NCBI GenBank assembly: GCA_015680685.1
Contig: MNCI01036718.1
Location: 342,459 to 399,355, forward strand
Reading direction: 5' to 3'
DNA length: 56,897 nucleotides
Source: Gnetum montanum
Lineage: Eukaryota; Streptophyta; Gnetopsida; Gnetales; Gnetaceae
The position numbers were made by a program, and so were the translations under genes. This document shows positions 20,561-32,200 of this stretch, piece by piece. How positions within the stretch are numbered: the stretch's first letter is position 1; each line of letters begins with the position of its first letter. The notes under the pieces were generated by a model. The model searched no databases. It was given only the letters and a program-made list of their open reading frames with translations, and was not told the origin of the DNA.

Positions 20561-23500
20561 CATTTGATTATTCTTACTTCAATGTAGCAATAGATGGTGC
20601 TTCCCACTAATTCCTACTTCTAGGGTGGATAGGAAAGTACTTACCAATCCCCATCGATGACACCTCAATAATGCCTACCTATCCCAAGTAGTCCTACCCA
20701 TCAAGCTCCTCAACAACAATACTTTCTGATCCCATGCAAAGTGGGATACCCAATCAACTGTAGCCAAGGAAAGCTAAATCTTGTACTATTTCCTACTACA
20801 CTATTCCTATTTTCATGTATGCTAATGGGAAATATTACCAAATACTTATTAATTTGGTTGTAAGAGGAAGTCTAAGGTCACCTAGTAGAAAATTCTACTA
20901 CAAGCACAAACATGAGTGTCATGGGACTAGATCCTGTTCATCCTATGGAGAGGATAACAACATAAGCTAGATGAAATTCCACATTAATGAGATCTTGGTA
21001 ATATTCCTTGAACACCATCAAAGCATAACATCCATTTCATTGATAAATTCTATAACCATCTTTGGTAGATCCAATAGGATCACATCTAATGATGGAAATA
21101 TCATCACCATTTCTATGTCCAAGGTGGCTATGTAGGTAGTCAATGAAGGAAAATTTCCTGAAAAGAGATCAAATCTTGATAGTCCTATGGTGTAAAAAGA
21201 ATCATTACCTAGCTCTTTGTGACTTCAATTTAGAATTCAATATTATCTTCTTGTCATATTATCTTGATTAGGGGCCTTTTCTCTCAAGATTACCAACATT
21301 CAACTAGAGATGATAAACTAATCTTACATGTACCCCATGGACCAGATGAACAATGTGAAGAAAACATTGGTGAATTGGTTGTACCCTATAGATTTCTTAC
21401 TAATTAAGCCAAGAAAATAAGACATGAGATAGATTTTCTGTCATCATGAAAAGGACCTAGTTGAGCATCATTAATGCCAAGTTAGTATTCCAAGAAGTTC
21501 ACCTTAAAATAAGCAAGATATCTTGTGATCCTTCTTGGTCATGTAGCATTATGTAGATATGCCTTTCAAATGAACTAGACAAAATTTTTTCCATTGAGAA
21601 GCAACACTTGAAGTATCATAAAGAACATCTTTCATATTTGAGTATGTCTAACACTCAATGTTAAGCTCAAAGATCTAATAGGTGATAGACATGAATTATT
21701 CATGGGGGATAAATACTCTACACTATGTCAAAATAATTTCTAGTTATTTTTTATTTCTACTATTTCCATTTCTATGTTTAGTAAAAATTTGTATGTTTAG
21801 TTAGAACGTTTGCACTTTTTGATCTTAACAAGTAACCATTTATGATATTTTCTTTTCTTTTAGTATTTTTTTTATATGTATGTAGAAAAACTAATTAACT
21901 TTCTTTATGAATGCTCACCCAATAACCCAATGCTAGATGGATAAGTTATAGATGTGATGATGATGCAAGAGTATCAAATAGGTCTAAAGCGAAGCCTTAG
22001 TTAATGGAATGTCAACACAACATAATTCATCCATCCACTTTTTTTCTATCCATCACTCGTAAACCAAGCTAATATTTAGTAGGGAGCTAGAAATCACATT
22101 GTGAGCTATTAAAGCTAATCCTATTAGAACTATCAATAAGATGTGGATTCACACCTTAGGATGTGATCTCCAAAATTCTAGATAAGTGCTTGATCACTAG
22201 TAAGGAAAGGATGTGTTATCAAGGATCCATATGAGCACTGAATGGGTCTAGTTACTATGATTAGACCAAGGTGTACATGCTAAAATTCCTAGACACCTTA
22301 TACATAAGATGTCTACGATATCATGAACCTATATTTATCATGTGGTAAGGAATGAATTCTCGTGTTCATATAAGTCGAAGACTCGAGATGGTGATTTGGC
22401 ATTTCAATTATTTCCATGATTCCTATACATCATTTGAAATTCCTATTCTCATCAAAAAATAAAAAATTAATAAATTAATAAAAATAAAAAGGATAATATA
22501 TATATATATATATATAATAGAAAATAAAAGAAGAATTAAAAAACTAGAAAAAAGAAGAGACAAGAATAATAAAATAATAACAATGATGAGAAAAGAAGGT
22601 AATGAGAAGAGCAATACAGCTTCAAGCTTATTGGTCTACAAAAATTGGTCTACCCTATGATTTCTTAAATTAAGAACAATATGAATTAATACCTATATAA
22701 TTATTTCTCATGATCAACTTGTTTTCTTAATCACCTAGCTTCAAAAATGTAACAATCAAAGACAATCTCTTGCTCATTCCTACCCATGGCCATGAAGGCC
22801 TAGAAGTCTCTTTCTTGGTGAACTCTAGTAATGTTAAATGATACTTTCATCTAAATCCCAATCCCATTTTCTCCTAAGGATCAACATCATAATATTTAAT
22901 CCAAACTATGATCATATTTGAACCTAATAAATTCTAATTACTTGGCCATAGCATTGTAATCATTACTAAAATGTGGAGCTAGTTAGCATAGATAGAGGAA
23001 TCGATGGGAGATTTTTTATAAAGTAAAATATGAGAAACATATTGTACATACATGCACGAATGGAGGAACACCAAACTAGAATCTTAACTTCTAGATGATA
23101 TGCTATTTTTTACCTTGATTCAATTTCACCAATAATTAGACTATGGAATAATCAAGACTATATAACACTGATAAGTAATAAGTATGATCTTTCACTTGGT
23201 AGGGAGAATTTGAAGTTAATCCCTATTGTATGGATGTGTAGTAGCAAAATAATTAAGTATTAGATCTCTCATGGGATTTAGGACATGCTCACATGCTTCA
23301 ATGAGTTAATTGAATGATTAGTTGAGGATTTGGTGATGTTTCACTTTCACCTTTTCTCTGTTGTCCATCATTCATTCTTCATCTCTTTCTTTCCATTCTT
23401 TCACTTTGTTCATTATTTTTTTTATGATAGAAAGTCTATCAGATGAAAGAGAGGATGAGATTTAACCATCCAAGAAGATGGACTCATGTTGAATGTTAAT

Positions 23501-24691
23501 GTCTCACTAGTTGTTGGAAATCCACAAGTGTCCCATCAATGAATTTCACAAGGGTAAGAAAGGTAGGTATTTTACAAGGGTAAGAACCTTCTATCTAATG
23601 GAGTTGTGTACAATCTAGGTAGATCCATGATAGTTATAAGAGTAGTTAGAAGTCACCATAACATTGGTACTGACACCTTCCATAGTTACTCTAGAGGTAT
23701 AAATCATGCACCTATAATATAAATTATTTAAGGCACATTAAGTGAGGGAAGAAGCTCTATTTATGAAAGATGGTTTAGAGAGGTACATTTGGAATGTATC
23801 AGTCCTAAGAATCGGAGAAACTAAACTAATATGAAGAAAAGTAGGTAATATCCCTTTCCCAATAGGTACAAAGACTTTAGGATAAAATTTAGATCATGGT
23901 TTAATTTTAGGACAAGTATCTTCATATGGAAAAGGAGTGCTAGAATGTATGGTAGCAGATGAAGAAAAGATAACCAAGGAGAATATTGAGCTTAGAAAGA
24001 AATATCTAATCAAATAGGTGATCTAAGATTTTTATGCAAATTGCATAAACTTGTAGCTCTCCTAAATGAACATGTAATGGGAAAATGGTGTAAGGAGAAG
24101 GAGAAATTTTATACATTGCACATAAAAATTTGACAAAAGATTATAAGAAAGATAATCCTATATGAAAATATGAACCTCTTGAAGAACATGTACATCTTGC
24201 TTCATGAAGTAGTTGAGGTAGTTCTTGTGAGGAGACTCAAGGAGGCAAAAGAGAATGTACAAGCTAAGAAAAGGAGGTATTTAAATGTGGTTTAAATTTT
24301 TATAGGTAGATCATGCACTAAGCTAAAAGAAAAAATTTATTGAGAAGTAGTTGAGTTGGAGGTTACCTAGTATGATCTCTCTTGGGTGAGTAAGAATCAT
24401 GAATAGTTCTAAGAAAATGTTAAGGAACATGGACAAGTGCTTCTGTAAGAACAAAATCTATAGCTCTAAGCTAAGGTGAAAGACCTCAAAATGCATTTGT
24501 ATATCTACACTAATAACTTTTAATTTCTTTTCTTATCAAATAGGCATGTCAGGGAGATTCTATCCTCAACCATCATCTCTTGACATTTCTCAGTGAGATG
24601 GCTTATGTTGTTATATAGTCATGGTCTAAATTTTTTATAGTTATAATTTCTCCACATTAATCCTATCCTCTTTATGGTCCCTATTTTTTTA
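20561..24691 (+). other. Interior of element C
   Basis: About 4.1 kb, AT-rich, with no recognisable gag, protease or pol. Coding-like scraps exist, for example NGNIITISMSKVAM near 21090-21135 followed by NEGKFPEKRSN, and charged helical stretches near 23940-24300. None identifies a family. A (TA)n microsatellite lies at about 22498-22516. It may be a heavily decayed internal region or a LARD-type interior. Confidence 0.4.
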
Positions 24692-25915
24692 TGTTAGGTG
24701 TTAAATCTAAGGTACTAGCTTAACTTAATCATGGAAAATGATGAGTTATTTAATGATATTTTGTAAGTCCATTGTAAGCCCTAGACTTAAGAAGTATTTC
24801 ACACATCCTATGTTTGTAGTTCTAGTATGTGCTGTTGAGGTTTATACCTTTTAGATTTTCATCCTTATCTTCAATGTCATAATTCTAAGTTTTATGCATG
24901 TTTTAGATTTCTTACGATGTTTTTCACTTCATCCAGGTAAGCTAGGATCTTATCAACATATTCCTTGATGTTTTGGCTTTCATCTAAAACTGGTAGTTGG
25001 AAGTATGATTTGGGGCTACAATACTTACCTTATGTCACACCTCTTTTCTAGGCTTAGTTTGACCACTCACTTACAATTTGACTCAATGTTTCCTAGGCTA
25101 TATTAATGAATCTCTATTAATGCTTGAGTGCTAGCGAACCTCTACCATTATCTCATAAAAACTATAAATACTTGGGATGAGCTCTCACACATAACAATTC
25201 ATACCTAGACATTTTCATTTAGCCTTTTGACATTTGGTTTGTATGAAGAGCTCTTTCTTCCTTAGGTTAGTTAATTTTCTTCCTATTTTATATGTGTATG
25301 TTGAGTTGTCACTTTCATAATTGTGGCTAGATTTTTTTTAAAGTTCTACGTTGCTTACGTAGCCCAAAACCATTTAGTTAATATGAAGTCCATTGTTTAC
25401 ATAATGAATAAAGCTCAAGGTTTTTCCTTTATTTTACCATTAATTCCTTAAAAATTAAAATACTAAATATATTCATTTAATTCTCTTTTCATCAAGTTAC
25501 AATGATTCATCCTTATCTGGGGAGATCATAGCTATACAACATGGTGTTGGGGCATCGATGTTGTAACTAAGAATCATTTATTACTTTCCATATGTGATGT
25601 TACACTTGTTTCATAACCAATTATAACACATATAAGTGATTGTGAGCATTACACCTATCTCCATAAGAGATTGTGATGCATGAGTGTTTATTATTATTTT
25701 ATTCTTATATTCATAAAATCTATAAAAATCATAAAATATAAAATTATAAATATTCTCTTAACTCCCCAGCATAATAACATGGGATATTCATTTTATGATG
25801 TGTACTATAATCTCTTTTATATTTAATGAACACAACAATATACATGAATGTTCTTGGAAAACCATGCAACACCATCTTCAACACTTATAATTAGATTACA
25901 TTATGTTCCATATGA
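24692..25915 (+). repeat. Right LTR of element C
   Basis: It matches the left LTR in order: TGATGAGTTATTTAATG, CTAGGATCTTATCAACATA, a TATA box at 25163-25170 (TATAAATA in ACTATAAATACTTGGG), then GAATAAAGCTCAAGG and CAACACCATCTTCAA. The right end is approximate. Confidence 0.6.
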
Positions 25916-28870
25916 TAGAAATCCATTGATCATTGCTGATAGGATCGCTATCAAAAATCTTATGGCTTCATTAGTTTTGGAATAAATATGAGAATAAAGG
26001 ATGGTTACATATGTTATGGGATGAAACCTATGGAGAAAATCCAGAATGGTCAAAATTATTCTTAGCCCAAAAGATAAGAATTTATGTTAAATTTCTATTA
26101 GAAAAGAAATGTGACATTTTTTATTATCATACTAACTTTCTCATAGTAATTTTTGCAATCTAAGTAAGTCTAGATGATTCCAAGTTTATCAACATGATTG
26201 GCTTGGTAGAAGAATTTGATGTGAAGACTACAAGCAAGACACCAAATACCCAAAAGTGAATTTTTAAGGAGGAAGAGATGAAATACTTTAGCATGTTTAG
26301 TAGGGTAGATATTTTGTATGCCTTAGAGACCTAGAATAGTTCTACCCTAGTGTAATAGAATATGTCAAGTTAACAAAGAGTTATTTAGTATAAATAGTTG
26401 TTTTTATAGTTTGCAAAGATAAAAAAACAAGTTATTATTACCTAGTATTCCATGATGCTAAGATATTAACTAGGATTTCCAAAAAGATAAATAAGGTTTG
26501 GTGGCTTCAAACTTGATTTTGTAGAGTTGGCAAAGAATGAGTGGAGCCAAAGAAGAAGGATACAATCCATTTCCATGAGAAAATAAATGAAGACCTAAAG
26601 GATCTCTTCTCCTTGTTCTTCAAGCATCTATTTTGTAATAAAATTGGTCATAAGTGGGAGCCAGCCCCTAAGAAGTTGTATGAATTATATGAGGCTATGT
26701 CCAAAGGAAAGAAAACTAACTAGGCACTAGTTATTTATCAAGAGGTGATAGAAAATATAGAGAAGTTTTCCAAAGAGGACAAGAAGGGTTAGATGAAGAT
26801 GATAAGAAAAAGAACTAAGGTAATTTAAAATTTATTTTGGGCTAATAAGAACTGAGGTAATTTTATTTACTAAGGTTGAAAAAAATAAATCAAACATTGG
26901 TTTTAAAATGGTCTTTAGAATCCCATTATATCAACACTTAGGAAGTTTAATGTCATCATATAGTATCAACAACATGGGTCCTTTGACATCAATGTTAAAG
27001 ACTAGAGAAGAGGTGTATCCTAAATGATAGATACTATTAAGAAACAACAAAGAAAAATAAACAATAATGTTGTACTAGGAAATGAAGGAATTTTAAAAAG
27101 TACCTTTGGTACATTAAAAAAATGAAAAGACTCAAAAAAAAAAAAAAAAAGCTTCTTTCAATATTTATAAAAGAAGAGATATCCTCTAAGACTTTCTCAA
27201 TGAAGAAGTCCTAAGAACTATTGTAGGAGAAAATAAGTAGGTATTTTATTTCATCCTAGTTTCAAAGAACATATCTTATTTAGTCTAGTTTATTTTGGTA
27301 ATGAATTTTAAGTCTTAATCACATCAACGTCAAATGTATAACATTAATAGTAAGTTAGTGTAAGGTGATGTAGTGACCAATGTCAAGTTTAGTTTCTATG
27401 CCAAAATGATACATCATGTCAATAATACTTAAATGTTATGTATGAACTTGCAAGATTTTCATGTGAAAACAGGGTATTCAAAAGGGAGGTAAAGAAGCTT
27501 TTATTAACCCTTTCATCAATAACTGAGGACTAGAAGGAAGGTATAAGTTATGAAGATTTAGACTTTCTTATTGGCTTTCTCACATTAGTAAAAGATAAAA
27601 ATACTAGTGAGGATGAATTTAACTCTTTTTTTGATTTACTTGACTTGGTCTTTAATGAAATAGGTCAAGAAGAAGAAAAGAAAGATAAATAAGAAGACTT
27701 GGATGGAGGACAAAATGATATGCTAGAAATAGAAATTTCACACCCAATAAAAACTGCACCCTCATAAGATGAAGCAATTTTGAAGGATGAGAAGGTCTAC
27801 AAATGGATCAAGAAGGTGACTAGATCTAAGTTATTCACATCCTATGATAATTTTTACTTAGTGATGTAAAATTAATACATTATAATCAAAATTTAAAGGT
27901 TAACTTTAATATGATATTTATCTTGTAAAGATAAAAAAGATAATTTGGACTTGTATTAAGAAGTAGTTAATGATGGAGAGTTTAGTTGATGATGTGGAGA
28001 GGAATATGAATTTGATCTCATTAGATGAATGTAAGAATCTATGTGGTTTGTTTAATGCTAAAAAAACTTGTACTAATTGAAATTTACATGTGTTAATTAC
28101 AATGATCGAAATAAAATTAAATAAATATTAGGTATCTTTTAAAGATCCTATAATAAACATTGAGATAGTAGAAGAAAGTGGTGCAGTAGATAAAATAAGT
28201 ACAATTCTAGCTTATGTGATAGACATGGGAGTATTAGTCATTGAGAAAGTCAATGCTAATTTTATATTGTTAGATGTGAGCAAGCATAAAAGAAAGAAGC
28301 AACAAATGAAAGAGAAATAAAGATGGTATCAGATAGTCTAGAGTTAGCAAAAGTAGAGCTTTCTCAAAGCAAGATGATGAGGCACAATCCTCTAGCTAGA
28401 GCATATTCAAAAGTAAAAAACAAAGCTCTAGAATTTGAGCAAGCTCTTATAGAATGAAAAAGGTCTACTCTAGCCATAACACATTTGATTACTAGTTTGA
28501 GAAACTCAGCAAGTACAAGAGAGAGTTGGAGCCAAATGTACCAAATTAATTAAAGATAGTACAAACAAGAGTACCCATGATTACTAAAAGAGAATAAATA
28601 TTTTTATGTAGATACAAAAATAAGAAGTTTGTTTATCCAATAGATGAAGGTAGAAGAATTATTCTAGATTTTTACAAATAGTGATATGATGACCACACCG
28701 AAAGAACAAAGAGAAGCCCCACAACAAAATTCTATAAAGGAAGATGATGAAGATGACATCACTAAGGAAGAGTTAAAGACATATGAAGAGTAATGGGTAA
28801 GTATCCTATCTAAAATCCCTAGTTTAACATTCAAAAGTTTATATTCCTTTGAGTTTGAAGGAGATAGAGA
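25916..28870 (+). pseudogene. Unknown coding relics, plus strand
   Basis: Downstream of the C LTR several readable plus-strand pieces follow one another. They include LWDETYGENPEWSKLFLAQ near 26012-26070, an uninterrupted 60-codon frame at 26541-26723 (MEPKKKDTIHFHEKINEDLK and on), FLIGFLTLVKDKNTSEDEF near 27560, and an acidic stretch with KEDDEDDITKEELKTYEE near 28740-28793. The style, charged and helical, recalls extra open reading frames of large gypsy elements, but I recognise no family. A 17-base A-run lies at 27134-27150. Confidence 0.35.
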
Positions 28871-29560
28871 AAAGGATCTTTAAAATGGACTAAGATAAGA
28901 AAGTAAGTTTAGGCTTAGGTAAATTTTTATCTACTTTTATTATAAATAAAACAAAGGTAACTTATAATTTGTCTTAATTATTAAGCATATCCAAGAGAGA
29001 GTAGCTAAGAATTAGCTACAACAATAGATCTAGCCCCAAAGTAAATAGATAGTAATGATGAAAAGAAGAATCCTACTAGAAGAGAAAAATATTAATACAC
29101 TACATCAGTAACAAGGCTATGATACAATGGTCCTAGTTTTGACATAAATTTTTATTCATTTATATTTGACTCATTGCATTAGCTTTGTAAATTTGTGAAC
29201 TAAAATTGATGAAAAACGTCAAGTTTATAATAATGTAAGTTAAGATTCGATGTGATGTTCTTATAAAATGCAATAAAGGAATCATTTTTAAATGATTCTA
29301 AATGTATTACTATAGTGTATTATAATAGTTTTTAGAAACAATACAAATCGTAAGTTCAAAATAAATATTAAGCTTCCTATACTATTATGTCTTACTACTT
29401 AAAATTATTAGCTAACAATAATCAATAAAACTTAACTTAAAAATTGAAATTTAATGAAAAACTACTAATAGGAAAAGCAATAACTTAAGTTCAAAAGAAA
29501 ATTGATATTAATAGATACTAGTAGATGTCTACAACTTCAACCAAAATCAATAGTTTTTTA
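28871..29560. other. AT-rich, nothing recognised
   Basis: Between the plus-strand relics and the minus-strand protease of element G. No coding, repeat or LTR signal could be supported; a 3' end of element G may lie here. Confidence 0.3.
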
Positions 29561-29569
29561 CTTGATCAT

Positions 29570-30340
29570 TAGAAAGTGAGTTAAGTATTAGAAGAAGCCT
29601 AACCAACAATAATTTTACAAGCAATAGCATGAGAGCAGTAAATCAGAGTTTCTTTATCTACTAAGAAAATATCAAGTTCACCAAAGCCTAAGTTAATAAA
29701 ATTTATACCAACATTACACTCACTATTTAGGTCTATCAAGTATTCAATATTAGCAGAGTTAGTGGTTTTAGAGCGAGAGGAAACTATATATTTTATGTTA
29801 ATGTTGGATGACTTGTCATTAAGTCGACATAGTTGAGTCTTGTGATCTAAGCATGAAACACTTAGAACTTAGACATCAACAAGGACAATTACTTTATGAT
29901 CATGAAAGGAAAAATGCATTTCCTAATAAATGGGAGATGAAGCTACATGATGTTGGGCTAACCATGGATATCCTACTATTGCATTTGCACTAGGAAATTT
30001 GCATATGATAATGAAAAAGGCTTTAGAAAGTATGGAATCACCATCCATAAAAGGTAACCTAATGGAACCCATAACTTCAACTCAAGTACCATTGAAAGGA
30101 ATCATGTTTGTATAGGTTTCATTGAATGATATCTAATCATGAAGATCATAATACTTGATAATCACCCATGTAATCACATTAGATCCTACACCATCATCAA
30201 TAAGTATCAATGGTATAGCAACATCAGGTGATACTTTGATCATTATATATGTAGGTAGCTAGTAGATCTCTCTAGTTTTCAAATCTATCTTGATGTTCTC
30301 ACCATGGAAGTTCAAATTATCTAGTCTAGAATGAGAAATT
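29570..30340 (-). pseudogene. Gypsy aspartic protease relic (element G)
   Basis: On the minus strand a near-continuous frame reads KVSPDVAIPLILIDDGVGSN with the active-site-like DDG at 30190-30198. It continues with VITWVIIKYYDL, MGSIRLPFMDGDSI and VGYPWLAQHHVASSPIY. This is the retropepsin fold order of plant Ty3/gypsy gag-pol, with the usual D-S/T-G or D-G-G replaced by D-D-G. The equivalent protease in element D also has DDG, so this may be normal for the lineage. Three in-frame stops inactivate it. No reverse transcriptase follows to the left. Confidence 0.7.
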
Positions 30341-31209
30341 TGGAGGAAGGATTAAATAGCCTCAATCTATATAGGAATGTCACTTGGAACCACAATCTTC
30401 TTAAGAACATTATATAAAGTTATATGATGTTCCTTGGAATTTGTAACAGTATCATAAAAAATAGGTTTATCTCTTTATATCAAATACTTATTGTCATTTC
30501 TTATAAAACTTTGTTATCCAACAATTGAAATGTTTGTGGAGCATGTCCAATTATAACTAGTTGTATAAAATTATATGTAGAAGACAAACTATTTCAAGTA
30601 GCAAATTCTTATTGTTATTAGAAAAAGACCCTTTTTAAGCTTTAGAAGGTTGTGTATGAATATCAAGAACCTTTCCTTTTCCTTTATCATATTAAGATTC
30701 ATTAATCTAATGGCTATAGGAGAGTACTCTCACTTGAGGAGATGAAAAGGGCTTAGTAGATGATTGTGACATAATCTAAGAAGAAGAAATTTGTGATTCA
30801 AGAGGATAGTATGGCATAGGATGTGAATATAAAGGATGAATTGGTTGGTGAAGCATAGGTTCTGGTTCTAATAACTATGAATTTAATGGATAACACTATG
30901 ATGTATGAGGCATGTGATGAAATCACATAGATGAACATGTTGGTGAATAAAAAGCTTATTATTACCAATGAGATTCATATGATAGAAGGCTTATGAAATG
31001 TTTTGAGGTTATGGTATAAAGGTTGTGTTATTAGTTAAAAAATCACATATGGACTTTTATATGGTGAACATTGCTATCTATAATCTTTGTAATTGGACCA
31101 GAAAATAACATACAACTCTTTTAGCTAAGAACAGTGAGCATTCCTTTTTGGATGAAAAGAAGAGATGACATTTGCAATTCCCAAAGGATCTTGGAAAACT
31201 TATAATGAT

Positions 31210-32200
31210 TATCTAGATGAATTTCCAATTGTTCATTTTCAAACACTATTTTTCCTTTGTTTATAAGATCCTAAATATTATCTTTCAAGTTCTTGCAGTT
31301 ATCGGTATCATGTTTAGCAGTCTCATGGTAATAATAGTATTTTTTGTAATCATGCCATTTCAAAAATTTATGATCCCCTACTTTCATTTGAGAATGGTTC
31401 ATTGTTATTAATTGGATTTAATGATATCATGCCCTTATTTGATCAAATATATGCTTCTTCCTTAAATGGTCATCTTTAAGAATATTATTAAGAAGTAAAG
31501 AATACCTTATGAGTATTTCAATGTATTGGTCTCTATTTCTTTGAGATTCACATTACTGAAATGATAAGATGCATTAGGTAAAGGAGAATTGTTTTATCTT
31601 TTTGAAATCAAAGAAACATTTTGTTACATTGGATATCCTTTTTCCTATTTAGGAACTTCATTGTCTTTATTCTAGATTAAGAGAAATTCTTGATTACCAT
31701 GTTGAATTGCAACTTCTACAATGCACTTAGTCATTAAAAATGCATCATTTAGAGAATGGGGTTTGGAATAAGCCACCCTCTTTTGGGTGTAGTTAATAAC
31801 TATAGCTTCAAAGATATATTGAAGATGACATTCCTCTAAGTAAGATCGTAACTTGATAGAATTTGCTATTCATTGGGATATGAATTTTTCAATAGATTTA
31901 TTACAAACTTACTTAATTATCAAAAAGGACATAACATTACTACTTTAAGATACATTGGACTTAAAGTGCTCAATAAAAGTAGCTAACAATTATTCCAAAA
32001 AAGTAATAGAGCCATTTTCCACATATTTATATCATTCAACTACCCTTCCAAATAGTAAATTGGAGTAGAACCTAAGCATAATATGATGATATGAAGAAAG
32101 CTGCATGCATTCATTCATTCTTAAAGATAACTACATGATTCATGGATTAATTTTTTCCTCATTATACTTAGTGAATGTTGGTAATAAGAATTCCTTAAAT
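31210..32200 (-). pseudogene. Gypsy gag relic with zinc knuckle (element G)
   Basis: The minus strand carries the core of a Retrotrans_gag domain: HHIMLRFYSNLLFGRVVEWY at about 32075, then GSITFLEELLATFIEHFKSN. Further helices end near QHGNQEFLLI at about 31680. Downstream, at 31295-31336, the knuckle reads YYYYHETAKHDTDNC. By comparison with element D the pattern should be C-X2-H-X4-H-X4-C, so the first Cys is now Tyr. After it comes KNLKDNI-DLINKGK, as in Tat-type gags. The protease lies about 1 kb further along in the same orientation. Confidence 0.7.

Larger units (their letters stand above)
13157..25915 (+). mobile_element. LTR element C with nested Copia A2
   Basis: Sequence at 13157-13404 plus 19158-20560 matches 24692-25915, from TTTTGTAAGTCTATTATAAGCC through a TATA box and AATAAAG signals. 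This gives an LTR pair around an interior of about 4.1 kb. Copia A2 splits the left LTR. The outer limits are approximate, and no clear primer site or target duplication was found. The interior shows only scattered coding-like pieces and no recognisable gag or pol, so C looks non-autonomous or very old. Alternatively the two LTRs belong to separate insertions of one family. Confidence 0.55.

Noticed and set aside
22423-22614. 63-codon hydrophobic frame resembling a membrane protein
   Set aside because: It comes from A/T microsatellite DNA including a (TA)n run; the Ile/Leu/Phe content is a result of base composition.
27134-27150. Run of 17 A as a possible tail of a retroposed gene or LINE/SINE
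   Set aside because: No recognisable gene or LINE upstream and no matching direct repeats around it.
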